DNA from: CAZDYP01 sp964509505
GTDB taxonomy: Bacteria > Chloroflexota > Anaerolineae > JACRMK01
Direction of reading: 5' to 3'
Assembly: GCA_964509505.1 (NCBI GenBank)
Contig: CAZDYP010000206.1
Coordinates: 1 to 7,708, forward strand
Length of the DNA stretch: 7,708 nt
Part shown: in pieces, positions 1-5,624 of the stretch
Position numbering within the stretch: position 1 is the first letter of the stretch
Layout of the letters: every line of letters starts with the position of its first letter
The notes under the pieces: model-generated
The model's database searches: none
What the model was told of the DNA's origin: nothing
Seen by the model: the letters and a program-made list of their open reading frames with translations, nothing else
Made by a program: the position numbers and the translations under genes

Positions 1-1
1 C

Positions 2-142
2 GACGGCGGTCGGCTGGGCGCGGCGGTGCGCGCGCATTGCCTTCGCGGTGGCTTACCCCGCATTCACGTTAAAGTACGAATCGCGCTCGAATCGCGCCAG
101 CCGAGCGCAGAGGGGTTGGCGGTGGAGGTTGGTAGAATTTGA
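2..142 (+). CDS. C-terminal tail of an unidentified protein (5' truncated)
   Basis: The frame beginning at base 2 is open from the window edge to a TGA at 140-142, giving 46 residues of an unrecognised protein. Codon third positions are mostly G or C, as in the other genes here. The piece alternates charged and beta-prone residues (an RIHVKVRIALE stretch near residues 20-30), which looks like an ordinary globular C-terminus. Two alternatives exist: a second open frame runs through 3-245, and a minus-strand frame covers 64-270, but both have less convincing composition. The fragment is too short to assign a family, so the call rests on codon character alone. Confidence 0.35.
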   Translation, partial: DGGRLGAAVRAHCLRGGLPRIHVKVRIALESRQPSAEGLAVEVGRI

Positions 143-249
143 AGGCTGCTGTAAACCGCTCGCGCCGGATGATCACATCCATCGCCAGACAGGGGCTTTG
201 CGACCAAAGGGAGTCCCGCGCGAGCATTCCACACTAAATCGGTAGAGCC

Positions 250-275
250 AAAAAGTTCTCGCAGCTGCAACTTTT
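250..275. promoter_or_regulatory. Dyad upstream of the PHP gene
   Basis: AAAAGTT (251-257) and AACTTTT (269-275) are perfect inverted copies around an 11-base spacer that contains the palindrome GCAGCTGC (261-268). The dyad ends about 20 bases before the ATG at 296, a suitable place for an operator or a 5'-leader hairpin. I see no clear -35/-10 pair around it, and no regulator gene lies nearby. What binds it, if anything, is unknown. Confidence 0.3.
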
Positions 276-280
276 CTAAA

Positions 281-296
281 TCACTCTATCACTCTA
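281..296 (+). repeat. Tandem 8-mer TCACTCTA x2 at a start codon
   Basis: TCACTCTA occurs twice head to tail (281-288 and 289-296), and its last A is the A of the ATG at 296. The pyrimidine-rich copies occupy the place where a Shine-Dalgarno sequence would lie, and no GGAGG-like motif is present. The gene may therefore start without a classical ribosome binding site. The repeat may also be a simple slippage product. Confidence 0.4.
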
Positions 297-1723
297 TGGA
301 TACATTTCACATCACCTTCACCCGCACCCTCACCTCAGCCGACGCCAAACAGCACATCCCTTTCACCGTCCAAGTCCCCACAGGCACAACGCAACTCACC
401 ATTCGCCTCAGCTACTCGCCCGCCATGGTGGACGACATCAAGAACATGCTGACACTCAGCGTGTTCGACCCCACTGGTTGGCGCGGGGCGGGACATCGGC
501 ACGGCGCCACACACGAAGTCATCATCACCACACATCACGCAACGCCCGGCTATCTGGCGGGACCCATTCAAGCGGGCGAATGGACCATCGTGATTGATAC
601 GCACATGATCATGCCCGGCGCGCCGTGTTCCATTCAGCTTGACATCAACGCAACTAACGAAGCGCCATCGAAACGGCAAATGCCACAGGCGGTCGTTGCG
701 AGCGAAGCAAAGCCTGCTGCCCGATACAATGTGGAGATGGCTTCACACACGACGCTCCCACTGACAGCGAGAGGACGCGGCTGGTATCGCGGCGATTTGC
801 ACGCGCACACAATTCACTCCGACGCCTCATGGGATGTGCCTGAGTTGCTGACATGGGCGCGCGATAACCACCTCGACTTTGTGACGCTCAGCGACCACAA
901 CACGCTCTCTCCGCTCGCGCAGCTGGCCGCAGCGCAATCGGCAGAGCTGTTGACAATAGGCGGCATGGAGCTCACGACGTTTTGGGGACACGCGCTGGCG
1001 TTGGGGTTGCGCGAGTGGGTGGATTGGCGCGTGCGTGAAGGCGCGCGCACAATAGAGCAAATCGCCGAGGAGGTCACGGCGCGCGGCGGCACATTCGTTA
1101 TAGCGCATCCGATGGCGATTGGCGACCCGTATTGCACCGGTTGTCAATGGGTGTATCGCACGATGATGCCTGGCGCCGCGCGTGTCGTCGAGGTGTGGAA
1201 CAACGATTGGGGCGGCGACAGTCGCAACGAGGATAGTTTGTCGCTGGCGTATGCGTGGCTGAATCAAGGGCATCGGCTCGCGCTAACCGCAGGCACGGAC
1301 AATCACGGGTCCACCTCACGGGCGAAGCACTACGGGTTCAACGTGGTCTATGCGGACGATTTGTCCGAGGTGGAAATTTTGCGCGCGATACGCAAAGGCC
1401 GCGCCTATCTGAGCGCGGGACCACAGCTGAAGTTGAGCGCGTTTTATCGCGGCGCGCAAGCGCTGATGGGCGACGTGCTGCGCGTCACACCCGATGATGC
1501 GCTGCAAGTCACGGCGCTCTGGGATGATTGTCTGCCCGGTACGCAGCTCAATTTGATTGCCGATGGCAAAGTGCGCTCCGTGTTAGACGCCACGCGTCCC
1601 GCTGAGCGCACGTGGGAATTCAGGGGCGGGCAAGCGCGTTGGTGTCTGTTGACCTTACGCGCTCTTGATGGGCGTATGTGGGCGCTGACGAATCCGATTT
1701 ATTTTGCGAGCGACGTTGCCTAG
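296..1723 (+). CDS. PHP-domain metallohydrolase, CehA/McbA type
   Basis: This 475-residue protein is probably a cytoplasmic, metal-dependent phosphoesterase or hydrolase of the PHP superfamily. Residues 1-125 look like a beta-sandwich domain with no signal peptide. The PHP domain begins at 165 with GDLHAHTIHSDA (H169, H171, D176), then LSDHNT (D200, H201), GGMELTTFWGHALALG (E225, H232), FVIAHP (H271), VEVWN (E299) and GTDNHG (D335, H337). These are the His/Asp/Glu metal ligands expected of the fold. The region after 375 is a beta-rich C-terminal extension typical of CehA/McbA-like members. CehA and McbA themselves hydrolyse carbaryl, but most relatives have unknown substrates, so no substrate is claimed. 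The start at 296 keeps the complete N-terminal domain but lacks a visible ribosome binding site. crcB follows after 3 bases, so the two are probably co-transcribed. Confidence 0.93.
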   Translation: MDTFHITFTRTLTSADAKQHIPFTVQVPTGTTQLTIRLSYSPAMVDDIKNMLTLSVFDPTGWRGAGHRHGATHEVIITTHHATPGYLAGPIQAGEWTIVIDTHMIMPGAPCSIQLDINATNEAPSKRQMPQAVVASEAKPAARYNVEMASHTTLPLTARGRGWYRGDLHAHTIHSDASWDVPELLTWARDNHLDFVTLSDHNTLSPLAQLAAAQSAELLTIGGMELTTFWGHALALGLREWVDWRVREGARTIEQIAEEVTARGGTFVIAHPMAIGDPYCTGCQWVYRTMMPGAARVVEVWNNDWGGDSRNEDSLSLAYAWLNQGHRLALTAGTDNHGSTSRAKHYGFNVVYADDLSEVEILRAIRKGRAYLSAGPQLKLSAFYRGAQALMGDVLRVTPDDALQVTALWDDCLPGTQLNLIADGKVRSVLDATRPAERTWEFRGGQARWCLLTLRALDGRMWALTNPIYFASDVA

Positions 1724-1726
1724 CCC

Positions 1727-2104
1727 ATGCTCCTCTACGTTCTCGCTGCGTTGGGCGGCGCTCTCGGCGCGGTGTTACGCTACGCCGTTGGGCGTTTCGT
1801 GCAAGATGTGTTGGACCGCCCATGGTTTCCATACAACACGCTCTTCATCAACGTCACGGGTTGCTTTGTGTTCGGCTTGATCATGGGTTGGGTCGAAGCG
1901 GGGCGCAGCCTCACGCCCGAACAGCGCACGTTCATGCTCGTCGGCATTCTCGGCGGTTACACGACGTTCTCGACATTTGGTTTTGAAACATTCGCGTTAT
2001 TGCGCGATGGACAGATCGTGCCTGCATTGCTTAATGTTGGTTTGCAATGTGTGTTGGGTATCGTTGGCGTATGGTTGGGCATGGGCTTGGCGCGCGTGGT
2101 GTAA
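1727..2104 (+). CDS. crcB: Fluoride ion channel CrcB/Fluc
   Basis: The product is a small inner-membrane channel that lets fluoride leave the cell and works as a dual-topology dimer. Its 125 residues are the usual length and form four hydrophobic segments (about 1-22, 36-58, 68-91, 98-122). Family hallmarks are GGALGAVLRY (10-19), NTLFINVTGCFVFG (37-50, with the pore Asn N42) and GILGGYTTFSTFGFE (73-87). In the last motif F81 and F84 match the phenylalanine box that lines the fluoride path, and the surrounding Gly/Thr residues match the central sodium site. The ATG lies 3 bases after the PHP stop codon without its own clear Shine-Dalgarno, which suggests translational coupling. No fluoride riboswitch is recognisable upstream. 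A DUF190 gene follows, a pairing common for crcB. Confidence 0.95.
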   Translation: MLLYVLAALGGALGAVLRYAVGRFVQDVLDRPWFPYNTLFINVTGCFVFGLIMGWVEAGRSLTPEQRTFMLVGILGGYTTFSTFGFETFALLRDGQIVPALLNVGLQCVLGIVGVWLGMGLARVV

Positions 2105-2149
2105 GACCTGACAGGCACGCTACGCACCGCTTCGCTGTCTGTCAGGTCT
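2104..2149. repeat. Intergenic inverted repeat (AGACCTGACAG / CTGTCAGGTCT)
   Basis: An 11-bp perfect inverted repeat (2104-2114 with 2139-2149) surrounds a GC-rich loop of 24 bases. The stem extends inward with a G-U pair and two more pairs. The first A of the left arm is the last base of the crcB stop codon. No U-tract follows, so it is a poor intrinsic terminator. I recall CCTGACAG...CTGTCAGG palindromes as a frequent dispersed intergenic repeat in Chloroflexota genomes, which fits a repeat element or mRNA-processing hairpin inside the crcB-DUF190 operon. That family assignment is from memory. Confidence 0.65.
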
Positions 2150-2165
2150 ATCTATGAGGTGAGCA

Positions 2166-2504
2166 ATGGTTCTGCCATCTGAAGGGCAGCTGCTCCGTAT
2201 TTTCATCGGCGAAAGTGACAAGCACGCTGGGAAGCCGCTCTACGAATGGATTGTCGCGCAAGCGCGCGCCTATGGTCTCGCCGGCGCGACGGTGTTGCGT
2301 GGCTTAGAAGGGTTCGGCGCGCACAGCCGCATTCACACTGCGAAAATTTTGCAGCTGTCCGAAGACTTGCCGCTCGTCATCGAAATCGTGGACACGCAAG
2401 CAAAGATCGAAGCGTTTCTGCCGTTGATTGACGATGCGATCCAAGAAGGGTTGGCGACGTTGGAGCGGGTGCAGGTTCGCTGGTATCGCAGCCGCAAAGA
2501 ATAG
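2166..2504 (+). CDS. DUF190 family PII-like protein (CrcB partner)
   Basis: This is a soluble 112-residue protein of the DUF190 family, which has a ferredoxin-like fold related to the PII signalling proteins. Its biochemical role is not established. The full set of family blocks is present: LLRIFIGESDKHAGKPLYE (9-27), AGATVLRGLEGFGAHSRIHT (39-58), LSEDLPLVIEIVD (64-76) and FLPLIDDAIQEGLATLERVQV (84-104). A strong ribosome binding site, GAGGTG at 2156-2161, fixes the ATG at 2166. The gene follows crcB by 61 bases across a hairpin repeat. Members next to crcB are widespread, so a part in fluoride sensing or in gating or regulating the channel is a reasonable inference, but the sequence does not show it. 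The length is normal and nothing is missing. Confidence 0.93.
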   Translation: MVLPSEGQLLRIFIGESDKHAGKPLYEWIVAQARAYGLAGATVLRGLEGFGAHSRIHTAKILQLSEDLPLVIEIVDTQAKIEAFLPLIDDAIQEGLATLERVQVRWYRSRKE

Positions 2505-2512
2505 CGCACATG

Positions 2513-2562
2513 TTCAATTGGCTCTCCTGGTTGGCAAATTGAAAATTTGCCTGACCTTTTTT
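2513..2562 (+). terminator. Terminator/attenuator-like alternative hairpins before the VWA gene
   Basis: GGCAAATT (2533-2540), loop GAA, then AATTTGCC (2544-2551) forms a perfect 8-bp stem. It is extended by GGT (2529-2531) pairing with ACC (2554-2556) and is followed at once by six T (2557-2562), the layout of an intrinsic terminator. TTCAATTG (2513-2520) can instead pair with CAAATTGAA (2535-2543, one bulged A), which would break the terminator stem. The two folds exclude each other, as in attenuators. The T-run abuts the ATG of the next gene. The terminator form is clear; regulation by switching is inference. Confidence 0.6.
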
Positions 2563-3297
2563 ATGAACGACCCACAAGCTCACCACCAACTGTCGAGCGG
2601 CGACGCGAAACCCATCCCATCGCGCGCTCACTCGTCGCACGTTCAAGCGCGCCCGACGCCATCCGCCGTCAAGCGCGGCGTGGACGTGGTCTTCGTGATT
2701 GACACGACCGGCTCGATGTCCACCAAGATCGAAGGCTTGCTCGCCACGTGCGCGCAATTTGTGGACGAGCTCGTCGCGCTGCAACTCAATCAGCGCATCG
2801 CCATCGTCGCGTTTGGCGACTTGACAGAGCCCGGCGACAAAATCGTGGCGACGGATTTCACGGACAAGCTGGAGGTCATCAAACTCCGCTTGCAACGCAT
2901 ACCCCATTTTCACGGCGGCGCGAACAAAGGTGAATCGTCGCTTGAAGCGTTGGAGAAGATGCTCGGCTTGCCGTTTCGTACGGACGTGGTGAAGGTCGCG
3001 ATACTCATCACCGACGAACCCGCGTTGCAAAAAAATCGGAAGCCCCAAGAGATCATTGCCCAGTTACGCGCCCACGAAGTGCTAACCTTCGTCGTGTCGC
3101 CTGACGAGCGTTACTTCAAAGCCATGGCAAAGCAAACAGGCGGGCAGTGGTACAAGGTGTCGGCGAAAACCGATTTCACGACGGCGCTGAACATGTTCCG
3201 CAGGGTCGCGCAAGATATGACGCACATTGTGTCGTCGGTGTATCAACTGGGGGATGGCAGGGTACAGACCTACTTGCAGCTGAAGCCGCCTACATAA
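2563..3297 (+). CDS. von Willebrand factor A domain protein
   Basis: This 244-residue protein is essentially a single VWA domain, a Rossmann-like fold that binds partners through a metal ion. After a polar, probably disordered N-terminus (1-38), VDVVFVIDTTGSMS (40-53) carries the first metal-site motif in a DxTxS form (D47, T49, S51). The LITDEP segment (148-153) supplies the later Asp (D151). The GGANKGESSLEAL stretch (118-130) sits where the middle ligand loop is expected. No signal peptide or membrane segment is seen, so it is probably cytoplasmic. The frame runs upstream to 2428 inside the DUF190 gene, but those extra residues look non-native and I prefer the ATG at 2563. That start has no ribosome binding site and touches the preceding T-run, so it is uncertain. 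The partner is unknown; nearest relatives are likely stand-alone VWA or vwkA-type proteins. Confidence 0.85.
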   Translation: MNDPQAHHQLSSGDAKPIPSRAHSSHVQARPTPSAVKRGVDVVFVIDTTGSMSTKIEGLLATCAQFVDELVALQLNQRIAIVAFGDLTEPGDKIVATDFTDKLEVIKLRLQRIPHFHGGANKGESSLEALEKMLGLPFRTDVVKVAILITDEPALQKNRKPQEIIAQLRAHEVLTFVVSPDERYFKAMAKQTGGQWYKVSAKTDFTTALNMFRRVAQDMTHIVSSVYQLGDGRVQTYLQLKPPT

Positions 3298-3346
3298 GCT
3301 TGACAAACCTTCTTCATGAGGACGCCATTGCGCCGCGAAGATACGA

Positions 3347-3393
3347 CCCTCTAAAGAGGGCAGGCGAACGCGAAGATTCTTTTTGTTTTTTTT
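3347..3393 (+). terminator. Weak hairpin plus T-rich tract after the VWA gene
   Basis: CCCTC TAAA GAGGG (3347-3360) is a short perfect stem-loop. A T-rich run (3380-3393, interrupted by one G) follows 19 bases later, too far for a textbook terminator. CGCGAAGA (3369-3376) can also pair with TTTTCGCG (3390-3397). The tract lies in the 157-base spacer between the VWA and peptidase genes and is a plausible but imperfect end of transcription. Confidence 0.3.
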
Positions 3394-3454
3394 CGCGCTC
3401 TTTGTCTCTTGGCAGCGCAATGGACCCAACTGTGTAACGTCCTAGAGAGGATAA

Positions 3455-5239
3455 ATGAGCATCGAAACCGAACTACTTGCTCAAATCTCCCGTGACCGTT
3501 TGTGGGAGACGAACAAAACTATCGCGCAGTGGGTGCGGTTGTCGGGCAGCCCCGCCGAGCGCGAGGCGGTTGACTACATCAAGAGTGTGCTGGAAGAATA
3601 TGGACTCACGACTCAGCTGATCACACATCCTGCGCTCATTAGCTATCCGCTCGCCTCGAAACTCGAAGTGCTCGATGCAAATGGCAACATCGCGCATGAT
3701 TACCGCTGTCTCGGTCACGCGTTCAGCGCGAGCGTGGATGGTCTCGTCGCCGCAGTGGTGGATGTGGGCAATGGCACATCTGCTGATTATGCCAAACAGG
3801 ATGTGCGCGGCAAGGTCATCGTGCAAACGGGACTGGCGACGCCGCCCGCCGTTTATGCCGCCGAGCAAGCAGGCGCGCTGGGCGAAATCTTCGTCAACGA
3901 CGACTATCTGCACAACATGATCGTTAGCACGGTTTGGGGCACGCCCACGCCCGAATCGGCGAAGCGGTTGCCCAAGACGCCTGCGGTCTCGATTGTGGAG
4001 GATGATGGCGCACATCTACGCGACACCCTTCGACAAGCTCAGGGTGCTGGTCAAGCATTGCATGTGCGTATCACGACGAACAATTTTTGCGCGTGGCAAG
4101 AGACGCCCATTCTCATCGGCGAACTCAAGGGCCAGACCGACGACTTCGTGTTATTCAGCGGCCATCAAGACTCGTGGCATGAGGGCGCGATGGACAACGG
4201 CAGTGCGAATGCGACGATGCTCGAAGTCGGGCGCTTGCTCGCCACAGTCAAAGAGCAATTGCGGCGCGGTCTTCGCATCGTCTTTTGGAGCGGGCATAGT
4301 CACGGGCGATACTCAGGCTCGACGTGGTATGCGGATCATCATTGGGAAGAGCTCTACGATCATTGCGTCGCGCACGTGAACGTGGACTCGACGGGCGCGC
4401 GTGGCGCAACGTTCTATGGCACGTTCCTCACACACAAAGAGTTAAGCGGCTTGGGCGCGAGCGCCATCAAACAACACACAGGACAAGCTTCGCAACCGAA
4501 GCGCATGAGCAGGGCAGGCGACATGAGCTTCAACGGCGTCGGCATCCCCGCGTTGTTTATGGCGTTGAGCCAAGTGCCTGTCGCCGCTGAAAACCAAAGT
4601 TCGGTGGCGGCGTCGTTGAGTGCGTTGCTCGACGGCAAAATGCCATGGTGGTGGCACACCAGCGAGGACACGCTTGACAAAGTGGATTTGGACGTGCTGA
4701 CGCTCGACACGAAAGTGTATGTCAGCGTCTTGTGGCGTTTGTGTCACGAGCCGTTGTTGCCGCTGGATTTCCGTCCCGTCGTCGCCGACCTCGAGAGCGA
4801 CCTCGCGGCGCTGCAAGAAGCGGCAAGCGCACATTACGATTTCACGCCATTGCGACAACGCGCGAGTGAACTTGCTGCTGCGGTTGACCAATTGGAGCAA
4901 CGACGTGGCCGCTTGGGTAGCGCGAAGCCCACACGCTCTAAACGTCACCCCCCCACAGGCTTGTCCCAATTGCGCGGCGCGCAAGCCATCGCGCAATTTA
5001 ATCGCCAACTCATGGCGCTCTCACGCACGCTCATCCCCATCACCTACACCCTGGCGGGCAACTTCGACCACGACCCCGCCTGGCCCATTCCACCTCTGCC
5101 GAGCTTGCAAATCGCAAAGCAGCTTGCCACACTATCGCCCGATAGCGACACATACCAATTCACACGCACACAATTGCAACGCAATGTGAACGCCGTGATG
5201 TTTGCGTTGAGGCAGGCGTTGGAAGCAGCAACGCTGTAG
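3455..5239 (+). CDS. M28-type zinc peptidase-like protein with PA domain, variant active site
   Basis: This 594-residue protein resembles M28 aminopeptidases, co-catalytic zinc exopeptidases. Residues 1-60 start the alpha/beta core, about 65-210 form an inserted PA-like domain, and 211-435 complete the catalytic domain. Visible ligands are H237 and D239 (SGHQDSW), D247 (AMDNGSAN), D311 (NVDSTG) and H401 (WWWHTSEDTLDKVD). The usual Glu-Glu pair (catalytic base and metal ligand) would be expected in FWSGHSHGRYSGSTWYA but reads H281-S282, so activity may be altered. Residues 440-594 are a helical C-terminal extension with NFDHDPAWPIPPLP near 536-549. There is no signal peptide, so it is likely cytoplasmic. 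GAGAGG (3445-3450) sets the ATG. The gene has flanking terminator-like hairpins and is probably monocistronic. A dispersed repeat is encoded in frame at residues 191-197. Substrate is unknown. Confidence 0.92.
   Translation: MSIETELLAQISRDRLWETNKTIAQWVRLSGSPAEREAVDYIKSVLEEYGLTTQLITHPALISYPLASKLEVLDANGNIAHDYRCLGHAFSASVDGLVAAVVDVGNGTSADYAKQDVRGKVIVQTGLATPPAVYAAEQAGALGEIFVNDDYLHNMIVSTVWGTPTPESAKRLPKTPAVSIVEDDGAHLRDTLRQAQGAGQALHVRITTNNFCAWQETPILIGELKGQTDDFVLFSGHQDSWHEGAMDNGSANATMLEVGRLLATVKEQLRRGLRIVFWSGHSHGRYSGSTWYADHHWEELYDHCVAHVNVDSTGARGATFYGTFLTHKELSGLGASAIKQHTGQASQPKRMSRAGDMSFNGVGIPALFMALSQVPVAAENQSSVAASLSALLDGKMPWWWHTSEDTLDKVDLDVLTLDTKVYVSVLWRLCHEPLLPLDFRPVVADLESDLAALQEAASAHYDFTPLRQRASELAAAVDQLEQRRGRLGSAKPTRSKRHPPTGLSQLRGAQAIAQFNRQLMALSRTLIPITYTLAGNFDHDPAWPIPPLPSLQIAKQLATLSPDSDTYQFTRTQLQRNVNAVMFALRQALEAATL
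4026..4044 (+). repeat. Dispersed repeat motif CCCTTCGACAAGCTCAGGG inside the peptidase gene
   Basis: The 19-mer, flanked by A and T that extend its ACCCT/AGGGT arms by one pair, is a sequence I recognise as a very common interspersed repeat unit in many bacterial genomes, usually intergenic. Here it lies inside the M28-type gene and is exactly in codon phase, encoding T-L-R-Q-A-Q-G (residues 191-197) near the end of the PA-like domain. The reading frame is kept. Recognition as a repeat is from memory; only one copy is in this window. Confidence 0.55.
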
Positions 5240-5249
5240 AAAGAAGACA

Positions 5250-5278
5250 GAGGGCGATGGATTCACTCCATCGCCCTC
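5250..5278. terminator. Strong hairpin after the peptidase gene
   Basis: GAGGGCGATGGA (5250-5261) and TCCATCGCCCTC (5267-5278) form a perfect 12-bp stem with a five-base loop, starting 10 bases after the TAG at 5237-5239. The downstream T-tract on the plus strand is poor (CATCGGTTTAATG). The position and stem strength still make it the likely 3' end of the peptidase mRNA, or a stabilising 3' structure. Confidence 0.6.
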
Positions 5279-5345
5279 ATCGGTTTAATGTGAATAATCC
5301 TCAGCTTTTTTGAAGATTGACAATTTCCGCAACGTGAATGTAGTG

Positions 5346-5380
5346 TTAGTTAGTTGAGGCAACCAACTAATATTTCTTTT
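5346..5380 (+). terminator. Terminator-like hairpin in the AT-rich spacer
   Basis: TTAGTTAGTTG (5346-5356) pairs with CAACCAACTAA (5360-5370) around an AGG loop with one A-C mismatch, followed by the U-rich TATTTCTTTT (5371-5380). It lies in the 268-base stretch between the peptidase stop and the transposase remnant, where I see no gene. It could be a second terminator for the peptidase or the 3' end of a lost or small transcript. A TTGACA at 5317-5322 has only a poor -10 partner (TAGTGT, 5341-5346). Confidence 0.35.
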
Positions 5381-5480
5381 ACTGCAAGTTTGAACTTCCC
5401 TCATGTGCAGAAATGCGCGATAGAACATGATGCAGCGACGGCATTCTCTAACGCCGCCCGCGCGCAAGAGCGCGCTCTAA

Positions 5481-5604
5481 GAGCTTGTTTAACAAATCGG
5501 TGGTATCATGCGATTCATGAGACGAAAACCATATCCCAGCGATATTAGCAACGAAGAATGGAAAAGACTCCAGCCATTGCTGCCCAAACATAGACGTGGC
5601 GCGC
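5481..5604 (+). mobile_element. Left end of an IS5-type insertion sequence (truncated)
   Basis: GAGCTTGTTTAACAAATCGG from 5481 has the look of an IS5-group terminal inverted repeat. It is preceded by CTAA (5477-5480), which fits the YTAR-type target duplication of some IS5 subgroups. A transposase start follows 27 bases in. The element stops after about 120 bases, where permease sequence begins near 5600. No matching right end (a reverse copy of GAGCTTGTTTAAC) occurs anywhere in the window, so most of the IS and its right terminus are absent. The exact left boundary is inferred, because only one end can be seen. Confidence 0.6.
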
Positions 5605-5624
5605 AGCGTTGCGGGTCGCCGTAG
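5508..5624 (+). pseudogene. IS5/IS4-type transposase, N-terminal fragment
   Basis: Translation from ATG 5508 gives 38 residues with YPSDISNEEWKRLQPLLPKH at positions 9-28, the signature N-terminus (DUF4096-type) of IS5-family DDE transposases. Full proteins run to roughly 250-300 residues. This one diverges after about residue 31 and stops at TAG 5622-5624. The rest, including the whole DDE catalytic core, is missing, so it cannot be active. The final residues are read from the adjoining permease sequence in a different frame. A second possible start, ATG 5517, lies just inside. This is a remnant of a transposition or deletion event that removed the front of the permease gene. Confidence 0.75.

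Noticed and set aside
143..295. Possible fluoride riboswitch ahead of the crcB cluster (GGATG ATCA CATCC at 167-180 and CTTTG/CAAAG nearby)
   Set aside because: The short stems do not match the conserved core and pseudoknot pattern of the crcB riboswitch, and they lie upstream of the PHP gene rather than next to crcB.
2428..2562. Upstream extension of the VWA gene to ATG 2428
   Set aside because: The added 45 residues overlap the end of the DUF190 gene in another frame and run through the terminator stem. They look like shadow translation, and the VWA domain is complete without them.
2377..3048. Long minus-strand open frame of 223 codons
   Set aside because: It mirrors the VWA coding region, shows no recognisable family, and is explained by GC-rich codon structure on the opposite strand.
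3300..3328. TTGACA at 3300-3305 as a promoter for the peptidase gene
   Set aside because: No acceptable -10 hexamer lies 16-18 bases downstream (CGCCAT at the expected place), so I could not support a promoter.
4948..4954. Run of seven C in the peptidase gene as a phase-variation tract
   Set aside because: The reading frame continues normally with coherent protein on both sides, and seven C is short for a switching tract. It is notable only as a possible sequencing-error site.
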